Positions 15,612 to 23,081 of a DNA stretch of 35,520 nucleotides are shown here, in pieces. The stretch comes from Candidatus Poribacteria bacterium (GTDB taxonomy: Bacteria; Poribacteria; WGA-4E; WGA-3G), in NCBI GenBank assembly GCA_022821725.1, contig JAJEDB010000006.1:1-35520 (forward strand), read 5' to 3'. Under the pieces are notes generated by a model. That model saw only the letters and a program-made list of their open reading frames with translations, was not told where the DNA came from and did no database searches. The position numbers and the translations under genes were made by a program. Positions within the stretch are counted from its first letter, which is position 1. Every line of letters starts with the position of its first letter.

Positions 15612-15634
15612 TCTCCGCAAGGTAAAATTAAAAA
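15612..15634 (+). repeat. Leader element copy, trpA
   Basis: A TCTCCGCAAGG core followed by AT-rich spacer AAAATTAAAAA, directly before the trpA ATG at 15636. AAGG acts as Shine-Dalgarno 13 bases from the ATG. The preceding 20 bases (AAAGTTTTAACCCACGTCG) also resemble the copies at 19521-19589 and 22261-22290. Confidence 0.75.
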
Positions 15635-15635
15635 C

Positions 15636-16436
15636 ATGAACCGAATTGACAAAAAATTTCAAGAACTCCGAGACCAAGGTGCCACGGCGTTTATGCCCTA
15701 CGTCTGTGCTGGAGACCCAACGCCCGAACTTACCTCCAAACTGCTCCTCACGCTTGAGGAAGCAGGTGCAGACCTCATTGAACTCGGTGTTCCATTTTCT
15801 GACCCAATCGCAGATGGTCCCACCGTCCAACGCGCAAGCGAACGCGCACTTACGCACCGTATTTCACTTCAACAGATCCTTGAGATGGTTACGACACTCC
15901 GCACACAGACGGACCTCCCCATTGCACTCATGGGCTACTATAATCCGATCTTTCGGATGGGGGAGGAGACATTTTGTAAGGCTGCACAAGCCGCAGGTGT
16001 CGATGGTGTTATCGTCCCCGACCTGCCGCCGGAACAAGCACAATCGCTCCTTGAAGTCGCACCGAAGTATAACCTCGCTACGATCTTTCTCGCTGCACCG
16101 ACAAGTCCGCCGGAACGGATGCAATTGATCGCCTCGGTCAGCACAGGATTTATCTATTGCGTATCGGTAACAGGTGTAACGGGTGCGCGGGCGATGTTAT
16201 CGGACGAAATCGCGCCGATGATTTCAGAACTGCGGAAACATACGGATAAACCGATTAGCGTCGGTTTCGGTATATCAACACCAGATCAGGCAAGACAGGT
16301 GGCGCAGACCGCTGATGGTGTGATTGTTGGGAGTGCCATTGTTAATGTCATTGAAGACAATATGGACAACGAAACCAAATTGCTCGCTGCGGTGAAACAA
16401 TTCGCGTCAGATTTGGCGATTGGTGTAAAGACCTAA
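15636..16436 (+). CDS. trpA: Tryptophan synthase alpha chain
   Basis: 266 residues, the usual TrpA length, from the ATG at 15636. The longer frame from a TTG at 15519 starts inside the promoter and encodes the leader repeat, so it is rejected. The TIM-barrel enzyme cleaves indole-3-glycerol phosphate to indole and glyceraldehyde 3-phosphate for the beta chain. Catalytic Glu49 and Asp60 are in place in ELGVPFSDPIADGP, and the phosphate-binding glycines (GFGIS near 220, GSAIV near 240) are present. No trpB or other trp gene is nearby; the gene has its own promoter and stands alone between unrelated genes, so beta must be encoded elsewhere. Confidence 0.95.
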   Translation: MNRIDKKFQELRDQGATAFMPYVCAGDPTPELTSKLLLTLEEAGADLIELGVPFSDPIADGPTVQRASERALTHRISLQQILEMVTTLRTQTDLPIALMGYYNPIFRMGEETFCKAAQAAGVDGVIVPDLPPEQAQSLLEVAPKYNLATIFLAAPTSPPERMQLIASVSTGFIYCVSVTGVTGARAMLSDEIAPMISELRKHTDKPISVGFGISTPDQARQVAQTADGVIVGSAIVNVIEDNMDNETKLLAAVKQFASDLAIGVKT

Positions 16437-16466
16437 AGAATCTCTGGATTTGGTTCAGACGCTTAA

Positions 16467-17366
16467 CTACATGCCGCGCTTGATCCCAAACTCCGCCTCA
16501 AACGCCTCCCAAATATGTTCCGGGATGTCAGCCGTTGCGGCTTCATATCCGTCTTCGACTTGTGCTTTGTCCGCGGGACCAAACATCACGACCCCTTCTA
16601 TAGGTGCAGCGAGACAAAACTGCATCGCCAGATGACGGATGTTGACAGTGCGTTCCTGACACCATTTCCACATCGAGTATGCTTTCGGTTCAGCATTGGG
16701 GTTACGTCGGCGTTCGTCTTCAACATTGGGTTCGGCACCGGTCAGACTTCCCATGCCTAATGGACTCGCAAGGATGATACCGACATCGTGTTCGCGTGCC
16801 AGCGGCAAGGTTGTCTCGGACGCAGATTGAGATAACAGCGTATAATCTAAGAAAGTCAGGACGATATCGATATGTCCGGTTTCGATGAGTGCTTTGTGGA
16901 ATTCATGGGAGCGGACACCTGCCCCGATATGCCGAATACAGCCTTCTGCTTTCATCTCTAACAACGTATCCAAGGCACATCCGGGTGCCAGCACACTCTC
17001 CATATCAAGCGGATCGTGGATGAGGACAGAATCAAGCACATCCGTTCGGAGGTTTTTGAGACTGTTTGTGACGCTCCAGCGTGTCCCATCTGCGGAGAAA
17101 TCTTTCCGGCGTTCTGGATGTGTGCCGACCTTCGCCTGCAAATAGACTTTTTCCCGCAATCCATCAGAGAGTGCTTCTCCCCAGAGGTGTTCGGCGTGTC
17201 CGGGATAGGTGTCGATATAGTTGATACCGAGTTCAATGCCGCGCCGGATTGCACCGATAACTTCAGCATCCGGTTTCTGCCACAACCATGCGGCACCGAG
17301 CGCAAGCGCGTTCGGTCGCATCTCAGTGCGTCCCATTCGTCGAGTTTCTAATTTCGTAGCGGTCAT
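16467..17366 (-). CDS. Aldo/keto reductase family protein
   Basis: 299 residues with an AKR TIM-barrel layout: RRMGRTEMRPNALALGAAWLW at the N-terminus, GINYIDTYPGHAEHLWGEAL with D52, K79 in YLQAKVG, and H117 in DSVLIHDPLD. These fit three of the catalytic tetrad (Asp, Tyr, Lys, His). The expected PYYGxSE stretch with the catalytic Tyr is shortened to YPGHAE, so the Tyr is displaced or lost. It resembles the L-fucose/D-threo-aldose dehydrogenase branch, but the substrate is unknown. AGGA lies six bases before the ATG. It follows the TPP enzyme gene by 41 bases on the same strand and converges on trpA. Confidence 0.88.
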   Translation of the reverse strand: MTATKLETRRMGRTEMRPNALALGAAWLWQKPDAEVIGAIRRGIELGINYIDTYPGHAEHLWGEALSDGLREKVYLQAKVGTHPERRKDFSADGTRWSVTNSLKNLRTDVLDSVLIHDPLDMESVLAPGCALDTLLEMKAEGCIRHIGAGVRSHEFHKALIETGHIDIVLTFLDYTLLSQSASETTLPLAREHDVGIILASPLGMGSLTGAEPNVEDERRRNPNAEPKAYSMWKWCQERTVNIRHLAMQFCLAAPIEGVVMFGPADKAQVEDGYEAATADIPEHIWEAFEAEFGIKRGM

Positions 17367-17407
17367 AATTGTCCTATAGGCGGTTACGGCACGACGGCGC
17401 GTGCCTA

Positions 17408-18007
17408 CTACTTGGCGAGGGCTTCTTTTAATTTATGCGTAGATTCGGCGAGTGACTCTTGCAGATACGGATATGGAAAACCACCCCACCGATCCGGCGG
17501 CGGTTCGTCCGCTTGCGCAATCTTTAGATTCACAAAAGTGGGTCCAGTTTCATTCCAGATCGTCGGGAGCGCTTCCGCAAGTGCGTTTGAATCGTCAAAT
17601 TCATAAACTTGCTTAAAACCGACGCCTGCTGCAATCGCAGTCCAACTGAAACCTGAGTTCCCAGCAGGCACGGGTTGATTGCCCGTGACTTCATAGGTGC
17701 CGTTATCACAGACGAAAAGCAGATAGTTAGGGGGTGGTGTGTTCAGCGCGGTAATTGTCGCCAATGTTCCTAAGCACATCAACATACTTCCATCACCGTT
17801 GAGCACGATCACCTTCTTATCGGATTTAGCGAGTGCGATGCCGAGTGCGAAGTCGGCGGCGTGTCCCATCGCACTTCCCACGGAGGCGTAATCCAACGGA
17901 TGTGTCGATATTTTGCCCCACGGCACTGTGGTTCCCATGGTCGTAACGACAACTTCGTCTGTCCGTTGGTTTGCGATGAGTTGTAGACAGTCTTCCTTGA
18001 TGAGCAT
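17408..18007 (-). CDS. TPP-binding decarboxylase subunit (sulfopyruvate/phosphonopyruvate decarboxylase beta-like)
   Basis: 199 residues, equal to the C-terminal (pyrophosphate-binding) half of TPP enzymes. The TPP/Mg motif GDGSMLM begins at residue 71 and runs to DNGTYE at 101-106. The early MGTTVPW and ASVGSAMGHAADFALGIALA match the beta subunit of sulfopyruvate decarboxylase (ComE) and the phosphonopyruvate decarboxylase branch. Those enzymes need a second subunit or domain carrying the catalytic Glu. No such gene is adjacent; upstream is the DUF4861-like gene and downstream an aldo/keto reductase that might reduce the aldehyde product. GGAG lies eight bases before the ATG. The family is firm and the exact substrate is open. 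Confidence 0.82.
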   Translation of the reverse strand: MLIKEDCLQLIANQRTDEVVVTTMGTTVPWGKISTHPLDYASVGSAMGHAADFALGIALAKSDKKVIVLNGDGSMLMCLGTLATITALNTPPPNYLLFVCDNGTYEVTGNQPVPAGNSGFSWTAIAAGVGFKQVYEFDDSNALAEALPTIWNETGPTFVNLKIAQADEPPPDRWGGFPYPYLQESLAESTHKLKEALAK

Positions 18008-18020
18008 AGTTTCTCCAATT

Positions 18021-18090
18021 GTAGGAGCGAGGTTAGCTTGGGGAACCCCGAAGCAAAACCGCGCTACGGGCGGGGTAACCCCGCCCCTAC
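18021..18090. repeat. Interspersed GTAGGxGCG palindrome
   Basis: The outer arms GTAGGAGCGAGGTT (18021-18034) and AACCCCGCCCCTAC (18077-18090) pair at 12 of 14 positions. Inside lies GGGCGGGG/CCCCGCCC around a 3-base loop (18068-18086). It fills the gap between the DUF4861-like gene and the TPP gene, overlaps the former's stop codon, and could act as a terminator or attenuator. Confidence 0.6.
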
Positions 18091-19589
18091 TCTTCTTCTT
18101 TCGGTAAGAATTTGATGTGTGGTGGGGTCTTCAATGCAGTCGTTGTGATTTGAACGTGTTCCGCGAATTCCGTCTCGGTCTCAATACCATCTATACCGCC
18201 ACCCCAGATAGCAAACGTCCGATAATTGAGTCTGCCTTCCGCGTCGGGAGTTAGGATAACCGGCACAAGAGAACTCTCCACTCCCTTGTAATCAGCAATG
18301 ATGCGTGTGTCGTGTACTTCGCGATGCGTGGGCGCAATGAGGGCAACCCCAAGTGTATCTATGTCGCTTGGATCTGTCCCCCAACTCCATATCCATCCCT
18401 GTTTTCTGTCCTCTCCATAAGCCTCATTCAGGTGTGGGATACCTGTAGCAATAGCATAATCCGTTGTGAGATTCCCATCAATATGGATATGATGTTCAAT
18501 CCACGGATTATCTCCATAGATGAAGGTGGTTAATGTCAATCGGTGGGTCTTATCTTGAATTTTCCACTCCGGTAAGATCCGTTGGACAATAGAGCGGATG
18601 GAACCATCGGCGAGGATCCGGACGTAATCACCTTCCGTGGGTAATGGGATCATTTCCTTTTTTTCTTTATGCCATAGGGCAATCCCACCACAACCTATCA
18701 GCCCCTCAGAACGATTTAGCGCGACCATTTCGGGGGTTTCAGGTTTGAGAAGGGCGTTCAGCGATAAGCCAACCGGTTGGACTATATCCAACTGCCCTTC
18801 TGTTGTCGTTTCATGCTCAAGACCGGTTTCAATATTGTGTGATTTTCGGATAAAGTAGATTTCTTGATTCTCAAGATCGCGGACGATCCATTTTTTCTCC
18901 GCTCTCTCTATTTCTATTTGGACCTGCTGGGAGAGGGTAATGCCGTTGTTCTCGAAATGGTGTCTGAGTTCCGGTGAAAGCGGTCTTTCATAATCCAATT
19001 CGGGTTGAAACATCGTATCCACGCTGAACAATTCTGCCCGTTTTTTACCGTAAGCGATGAAGGCACCGTTCGGTTTTAATAAATACGCAATCAGATTTGA
19101 TTCCACTGCCGCCACGACATTGAGTTCGGGAAAGATAGCGGCGCGCGTCTGTTTATTAATATCCAGCGTTAAGGTCGCTTTGACATCTGGATCGTAAAGA
19201 ATGGAAATCTCTTTTGTCTGTTCAGGCTCTAAATCTAACAGAAAACAGAGTTGATCGAGTTCCCCGTCATAATCTAAATCATCTGCTTGCGATGGCACCA
19301 TCACTTCTCGCGGGGCTTTTCCGCTGACAACGGAATACGCTTTAAAGGTGAAATCGGGACTCACTTTTCGGAGTTGCGCGCCGGTCAATACAATCGGAAC
19401 CCTTTTTCGAGAGAGCGGTAATGTATTTTGGACGGAGAGGCGGATTTTACTAATATTCTGATTGCCGCCGGGCATCGTACAGGCATTGAATATCAACAGT
19501 ATGCCTAACAGAAACAACAGACTTTTAATTTGACCTTGCGGACTTTTAATTTGACCTTGCGGAGAAATTATGGGTATTAAAACTTTCAA
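18087..19589 (-). CDS. DUF4861-like lipoprotein
   Basis: 500 residues. The start is a TTG at 19589 with GAGGA six bases upstream. Residues 9-22 are SPQGQIKSPQGQIK, encoded by two perfect 21-bp copies of the leader element. The true lipoprotein signal follows (SLLFLLGILLIFNAC, lipobox Cys at about 37), so the mature protein should be membrane-anchored and extracytoplasmic. The body is beta-rich; GWIWSWGTDPSDIDTLGVALI and the ILADGSIRSIVQ stretch resemble DUF4861 proteins, which often occur near polysaccharide-utilisation genes. No catalytic motif is recognised. The 14-residue insertion ahead of the signal peptide is odd and may affect export. Confidence 0.62.
   Translation of the reverse strand: MKVLIPIISPQGQIKSPQGQIKSLLFLLGILLIFNACTMPGGNQNISKIRLSVQNTLPLSRKRVPIVLTGAQLRKVSPDFTFKAYSVVSGKAPREVMVPSQADDLDYDGELDQLCFLLDLEPEQTKEISILYDPDVKATLTLDINKQTRAAIFPELNVVAAVESNLIAYLLKPNGAFIAYGKKRAELFSVDTMFQPELDYERPLSPELRHHFENNGITLSQQVQIEIERAEKKWIVRDLENQEIYFIRKSHNIETGLEHETTTEGQLDIVQPVGLSLNALLKPETPEMVALNRSEGLIGCGGIALWHKEKKEMIPLPTEGDYVRILADGSIRSIVQRILPEWKIQDKTHRLTLTTFIYGDNPWIEHHIHIDGNLTTDYAIATGIPHLNEAYGEDRKQGWIWSWGTDPSDIDTLGVALIAPTHREVHDTRIIADYKGVESSLVPVILTPDAEGRLNYRTFAIWGGGIDGIETETEFAEHVQITTTALKTPPHIKFLPKEEE
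19521..19562 (-). repeat. Two tandem leader-element copies inside the DUF4861-like gene
   Basis: A perfect 21-bp direct repeat at 19521-19541 and 19542-19562. On the minus strand each unit reads CCGCAAGGTCAAATTAAAAGT and encodes SPQGQIK in frame. It lies before the lipoprotein signal peptide. The 21-bp period keeps the frame. Confidence 0.9.
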
Positions 19590-19606
19590 GTTAGTTCCTC
19601 ATATCC

Positions 19607-19627
19607 GCCTGCGCCGTTGTTGCAGGC
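19607..19627 (-). repeat. Covarying hairpin of the leader module, copy A
   Basis: GCCTGC (19607-19612) pairs with GCAGGC (19622-19627) around a 9-base loop GCCGTTGTT. At 30301-30321 the same loop is flanked by GCTTGC and GCAAGC, a compensatory change. It lies just upstream of the DUF4861-like start on the minus strand. Confidence 0.65.
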
Positions 19628-19759
19628 TACAGGTCTGGTAGAAAATTGTAAAGTGTTCTAAAATCTGTGTTGTTGCAGGCTACGGGTTCGGTTTAATATT
19701 TTTTATAGTAAAGCCCGAAAATACTTGGGCACTCTCGAAAACACAAACCCCACCTTGCT

Positions 19760-19781
19760 GGCGAGGTTTCCGAACCTCGCC
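19760..19781. terminator. GGCGAGGTT hairpin
   Basis: GGCGAGGTT (19760-19768) pairs with AACCTCGCC (19773-19781), loop TCCG. It lies about 45 bases beyond the class V aminotransferase stop on the minus strand. The stem is the same as the terminator at 14378-14399. No clear U-tract follows. Confidence 0.5.
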
Positions 19782-19823
19782 ACATTAGAGCGTGTAAACT
19801 TAATTGTAAACTTTACTATAATT

Positions 19824-21038
19824 TTACCTTTCTGGTAGCACTTCAAGCAGATGTTCAATCTCAGAGAGCGTGTTATAAAAATGAGGGGAGACCCTGACCC
19901 CACTTCCACGTTCAGCTGTAATTATCTTTTCAGCGTGGAGTTTCTCATAAACCTCAGAAGGTGTGTGTCGCTCACTTTCAAAAATAACAATCCCCGCTCG
20001 CTCTGAATCTGTTTTCGGTGTGATGACGCGATAGCCTTTGGCTTCCAATCCTTCCGTTAAACGTTTCGTGAGTTCCAAAATGCGCGCCTCAATTGTAGGA
20101 ATACCGATATCAAGGAGTAAGTCGATCGCTGCCTTGAGTCCATAAAGTCCGACGCTGTTGTAAGAGCCTTCCTCAAACCGGGTTGCGTCCGGTTTTTGGG
20201 TTAAATCGTAATTGAGAAAATCGCGCGGGTTCACGACACTCGACCAACCAATATTGGTATTGATGAGTCGCTCGCGTTTTTCGTCGGCACAATAGAAGAT
20301 TGCCGCCCCCTCCGGTGCCAGTAGCCATTTATGTCCGTCGGCCGCGAGGATATCAACATTACAAGATTTCACATCCACCTCAATTGCGCCGAGACTCTGA
20401 ATAGCGTCAACGATGAACCAAATATTATGTTCTCGGCACAGATTTCCGAGTGCCTGAATATCGTTTCGGAATCCGGAAGCGAACTCTACATGGCTGATTG
20501 TCAAAGCACGTGTCCGTGCGTCGATAGCCGAAGCGATATCTTCGATATGAATGCACCCATCCCGCTCCGGCACCATACGCGTTTGAACACCGTAGCGTTC
20601 TTTCAAACGCCACCACGGATAAATATTGGCAGGAAATTCGACCGCTGTTGTGACGACATTGTCCCCTTCTCGCCAATCAATGCCGTTGGCTGCGATAAGA
20701 ATACCTTGTGTTGTATTCTTCATAAATGCGATTTCTGTGGTATCGGCATTGATGAGGTGTGCTGCCGCTGCACGACAGATCTCAGCGGTTTCCGCCCATT
20801 GCTCGGCATTTACGGCACCGTTCACAGTTGCATCCTCTATAAAGCCTGTCATCGCGTCCTGCACCCGACGCGATAACGGGGCAACCCCGGCATGGTTCAT
20901 ATAGATGTAAGTTTCAGTTACCGGAAATTCACGCCGCCACTTTTTAATTTTTCCTTGCGGAGAAACAACGCCATTTCGACCTATAGGTGCGTTGCTTATA
21001 TCTGAAGAAATACCCAAGCAAAAACCCCTCCATTTCAT
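19824..21038 (-). CDS. Class V aminotransferase (PLP-dependent, cysteine desulfurase/kynureninase-like)
   Basis: Up to 404 residues. The fold-type I PLP pattern is clear: NTTQGILIAANG near 108-119, D211 in FIVDAIQSLGA, and the Schiff-base lysine K237 in ILAADGHKWLLAPEG. The isopenicillin-N epimerase/cysteine desulfurase-like branch fits best; the substrate is unknown. The start is doubtful. Homologous sequence begins near WRREFPVTETYIYMNHAG (residue 34). Residues 1-33 are encoded by two interspersed repeats, including SPQGKIK from the leader element, and no ATG lies between them and the core. It is the last gene of a run with 24 bases to the glycosyltransferase, so probably in that operon. 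Confidence 0.85.
   Translation of the reverse strand: MKWRGFCLGISSDISNAPIGRNGVVSPQGKIKKWRREFPVTETYIYMNHAGVAPLSRRVQDAMTGFIEDATVNGAVNAEQWAETAEICRAAAAHLINADTTEIAFMKNTTQGILIAANGIDWREGDNVVTTAVEFPANIYPWWRLKERYGVQTRMVPERDGCIHIEDIASAIDARTRALTISHVEFASGFRNDIQALGNLCREHNIWFIVDAIQSLGAIEVDVKSCNVDILAADGHKWLLAPEGAAIFYCADEKRERLINTNIGWSSVVNPRDFLNYDLTQKPDATRFEEGSYNSVGLYGLKAAIDLLLDIGIPTIEARILELTKRLTEGLEAKGYRVITPKTDSERAGIVIFESERHTPSEVYEKLHAEKIITAERGSGVRVSPHFYNTLSEIEHLLEVLPER
20941..20960 (-). repeat. Leader element copy, class V aminotransferase
   Basis: On the minus strand CCGCAAGGAAAAATTAAAAA, preceded by GTTTCT. It encodes SPQGKIKK at residues 26-33, right where homologues would start, with no ATG after it. 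Confidence 0.75.
21007..21032 (-). repeat. GGGGTTTTTGCTTGGG interspersed repeat, copy A
   Basis: 26 bases identical, except one T/C, to 27962-27987 upstream of mtnP. A shorter copy lies at 30447-30466. Here it overlaps the apparent start of the class V aminotransferase and lies about 50 bases before the leader element. Confidence 0.75.
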
Positions 21039-21062
21039 TACAGACTACTCATTTTGGGCATC

Positions 21063-22298
21063 TTAAAGAATCGTGTAGTCTTTTACCCGTTTTGCGTTGG
21101 CATAAGTGATGAGTTCACCAAACAAACCGAAGCAGAACACGAAGATGCCACCAGCGATAAAAATAGCCCCGAGGCTTGATGATCCAACGTTAAAAATTTT
21201 CAGGAAAAAAGAGTTAACAGGCGCGAGTAACAAAACACCGCCGAGCCCGAACAACGCTACGCCAACAGGACCAAAAAACCGAAGAGGTCTCCGTTTACAC
21301 TGAACCATAAAAAAACGCGCGAGTGTGCCTAAGGTGGCTGACGCTTTCTTCGCGTGCTGAATTTTGTTCTCAGTTATCCAACCAAGTATCAGTAAGGCTA
21401 TCGCTAAGCCGAAGCAACTCAGTGCTGCACTGTTAGCACTTCCGAATAAAACACGTCCTAACACAAAGAAAGGTAGACTTAGGAACGCAGCAACTCGGAA
21501 GGCTCGCTGCTTCGGACGAAACAGAACATCCGACAATCGCTGTCGCAGTGATGGTTTTTGTGGCGCCGGACGCGATGTAAAGACAGAGATGATAAACTTG
21601 AAGGCGATAATGTCAAGCATCACGCGCCACACTCTACCAAGCCCGTACTTACTTTTTCCGAAACGGCGCGGGTGATGCGTGACGACAATTTCTGCGATAC
21701 GCGCCCCTACCACTGTAGACATCGCAGGGATAAATCGGTGCATCTCTCCATAGAGCGGGACCTGTTTGATAACGGAGGCTCGGTATGCTTTGAGCGAGCA
21801 TCCGTTGTCGTGTATAGGGACCCCCGTCACCTTGCCAATTATCCAGTTCGCGACAATAGACGGAACGCGCCGCGTCAAAAATTTATCCTGTCGTTCTTTG
21901 CGCCATCCACACACCAAATCGTGGTTTCCTTCCTCCAATTTCTCGAGCAATTTCGGAATGTCGGCTGGATCGTTTTGTAGATCACCGTCCATACTGATGA
22001 TGCACTGCCCCTGTGCGAATTCAAAACCTGCTGCCATTGCCGCTGTTTGTCCGGCATTCTTTTGGAACCGAATGACTGACAACTGCGGTTTCTGTTTGCG
22101 CAATTCCGAAAGCACGGCGAAGGTCCTATCGCGGCTTCCGTCATCCACGAACAACACTTCATAAGCATCACCGATTGTCTCACATACCGCTTGGATTTTT
22201 TCAAACAACAGACGAACGTTTTCTTCTTCGTTGTAAACAGGAACCACGATAGATATTTTTTTAATTTCCCTTGCGGTTAAACGACGTGAGCTTGGCAT
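21063..22298 (-). CDS. Family 2 glycosyltransferase with C-terminal membrane helices
   Basis: 411 residues. The GT-A domain shows ISIVVPVYNEEENV at about 15-28, FVDDGSRDRT near 50, and the metal-binding SMDGDLQNDP near 100, then GCSLKAYRA and HRFIPAM. This is the DPM1/GtrB-type pattern that moves a sugar from a nucleotide donor to a polyprenyl phosphate at the membrane. After about residue 265 come four hydrophobic segments. AAAGG eight bases before the ATG supports this start, so LTAREIKK at 7-14 is encoded by a leader-element copy within the gene. The sugar nucleotidyltransferase gene is 34 bases upstream and may supply the donor. Confidence 0.9.
   Translation of the reverse strand: MPSSRRLTAREIKKISIVVPVYNEEENVRLLFEKIQAVCETIGDAYEVLFVDDGSRDRTFAVLSELRKQKPQLSVIRFQKNAGQTAAMAAGFEFAQGQCIISMDGDLQNDPADIPKLLEKLEEGNHDLVCGWRKERQDKFLTRRVPSIVANWIIGKVTGVPIHDNGCSLKAYRASVIKQVPLYGEMHRFIPAMSTVVGARIAEIVVTHHPRRFGKSKYGLGRVWRVMLDIIAFKFIISVFTSRPAPQKPSLRQRLSDVLFRPKQRAFRVAAFLSLPFFVLGRVLFGSANSAALSCFGLAIALLILGWITENKIQHAKKASATLGTLARFFMVQCKRRPLRFFGPVGVALFGLGGVLLLAPVNSFFLKIFNVGSSSLGAIFIAGGIFVFCFGLFGELITYANAKRVKDYTIL
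22256..22276 (-). repeat. Leader element copy, glycosyltransferase
   Basis: On the minus strand CCGCAAGGGAAATTAAAAAA, preceded by CACGTCGTTTAA, which matches the trpA leader (CACGTCGTTTCT). It encodes ARE-IKK at residues 9-14, just before the catalytic domain. Confidence 0.7.
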
Positions 22299-22331
22299 TT
22301 GACGTACCTTTCTTAAATCCGCTTCGGTGAC

Positions 22332-23081
22332 TTATTGCCAATCTGAGGAATTTAACAAGATCTGATGCGCTTCAAGGAGCGAGTCAAAGGTTCCTGCATC
22401 AATCCATTTTCCTTGGACCAGACTGTATTCAAGGTCTCCGCGCTGAATATATGCGTTGTTGACAGCGGTTATTTCGTATTCCCCGCGTGCCGAAGGTTCA
22501 ACTGTGCGGATAATGTCAAACACGGATGCGTCATAGAAATAGACACCGACGACGGCGTACTCGCTTTTCGGATGCGTCGGTTTCTCTTCTATCGCAACGA
22601 TATGGCTCCCGTCTAATGTCGCTACGCCGTAACGTTCGGGATCTGATACCTGTTTGAGCAGGACTCGAGCCCCTTGCCGTTGTGCGTGGAAATCGCTAAC
22701 GGCTTGCTGAATTGAGGTTTCAAAGATGTTGTCCCCCAACAGCACAGCAATCTTGCCGTCCCTGGCGAACCCTTCTGCCAGCGCGAGGGCATGCGCGATG
22801 CCTTTGGCTTCCTCCTGCACGCGATACGTGAGTTCACACCCGAAATCATTTCCACCGCCCAAAACCCGCACGAAGTCTCCGACGTATTGCGGATTCGTCA
22901 CGATAAGGATATCTGTGATACCTGCAGTCGTGAGTTGTTTGATACTGTGAAACACCATCGGTTCGTTGCCTACAGGCAGGAGGTGCTTACTGGTAACTTT
23001 AGTGAGTGGATGCAAACGGACACCGAGTCCCCCTGCGAGAATTACGCCTTTTAATTCTTCCTTGCGGTTAAGCATCATCTG
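22332..23081 (-). CDS. Sugar-1-phosphate nucleotidyltransferase (RmlA-like)
   Basis: 249 residues from the ATG at 23081 (or 23078, the next codon); the frame is open further but overlaps the upstream gene. The nucleotide-binding start is GVILAGGLGVRLHPLTKVTSKHLLPVGNEPM; IAVLLGDNIFE near 110 carries the metal-binding Asp, and EEKP near 160 and WIDAGTFDSLLEA near 230 complete the RmlA pattern. The family makes dTDP-glucose or a similar sugar nucleotide. The start overlaps the stop of the dehydrogenase by about 11 bases, suggesting coupling. Codons 4-9 (NRKEEL) come from a leader-element copy, placed where a normal family member would have its Met. Confidence 0.9.
   Translation of the reverse strand, partial: QMMLNRKEELKGVILAGGLGVRLHPLTKVTSKHLLPVGNEPMVFHSIKQLTTAGITDILIVTNPQYVGDFVRVLGGGNDFGCELTYRVQEEAKGIAHALALAEGFARDGKIAVLLGDNIFETSIQQAVSDFHAQRQGARVLLKQVSDPERYGVATLDGSHIVAIEEKPTHPKSEYAVVGVYFYDASVFDIIRTVEPSARGEYEITAVNNAYIQRGDLEYSLVQGKWIDAGTFDSLLEAHQILLNSSDWQ
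23049..23067 (-). repeat. Leader element copy, nucleotidyltransferase
   Basis: On the minus strand CCGCAAGGAAGAATTAAAA, directly followed by the GGCGTAATT (GVI) core of the enzyme. It is in frame and read as NRKEELK. Confidence 0.7.

Larger units (their letters stand above)
19590..19823. other. Repeat-rich gap between the aminotransferase and DUF4861-like genes
   Basis: 234 bases without a gene. It contains the covarying hairpin (19607-19627), a second copy of one arm (TGTTGTTGCAGGCTAC, 19668-19683), the GGCGAGGTT hairpin at 19760-19781, and a direct repeat GTAAACTT just after the aminotransferase stop. Confidence 0.7.

Noticed and set aside
15519..15635. Longer trpA start
   Set aside because: It would begin at a TTG overlapping the -10 box; the TrpA numbering (Glu49, Asp60) fits the ATG at 15636.
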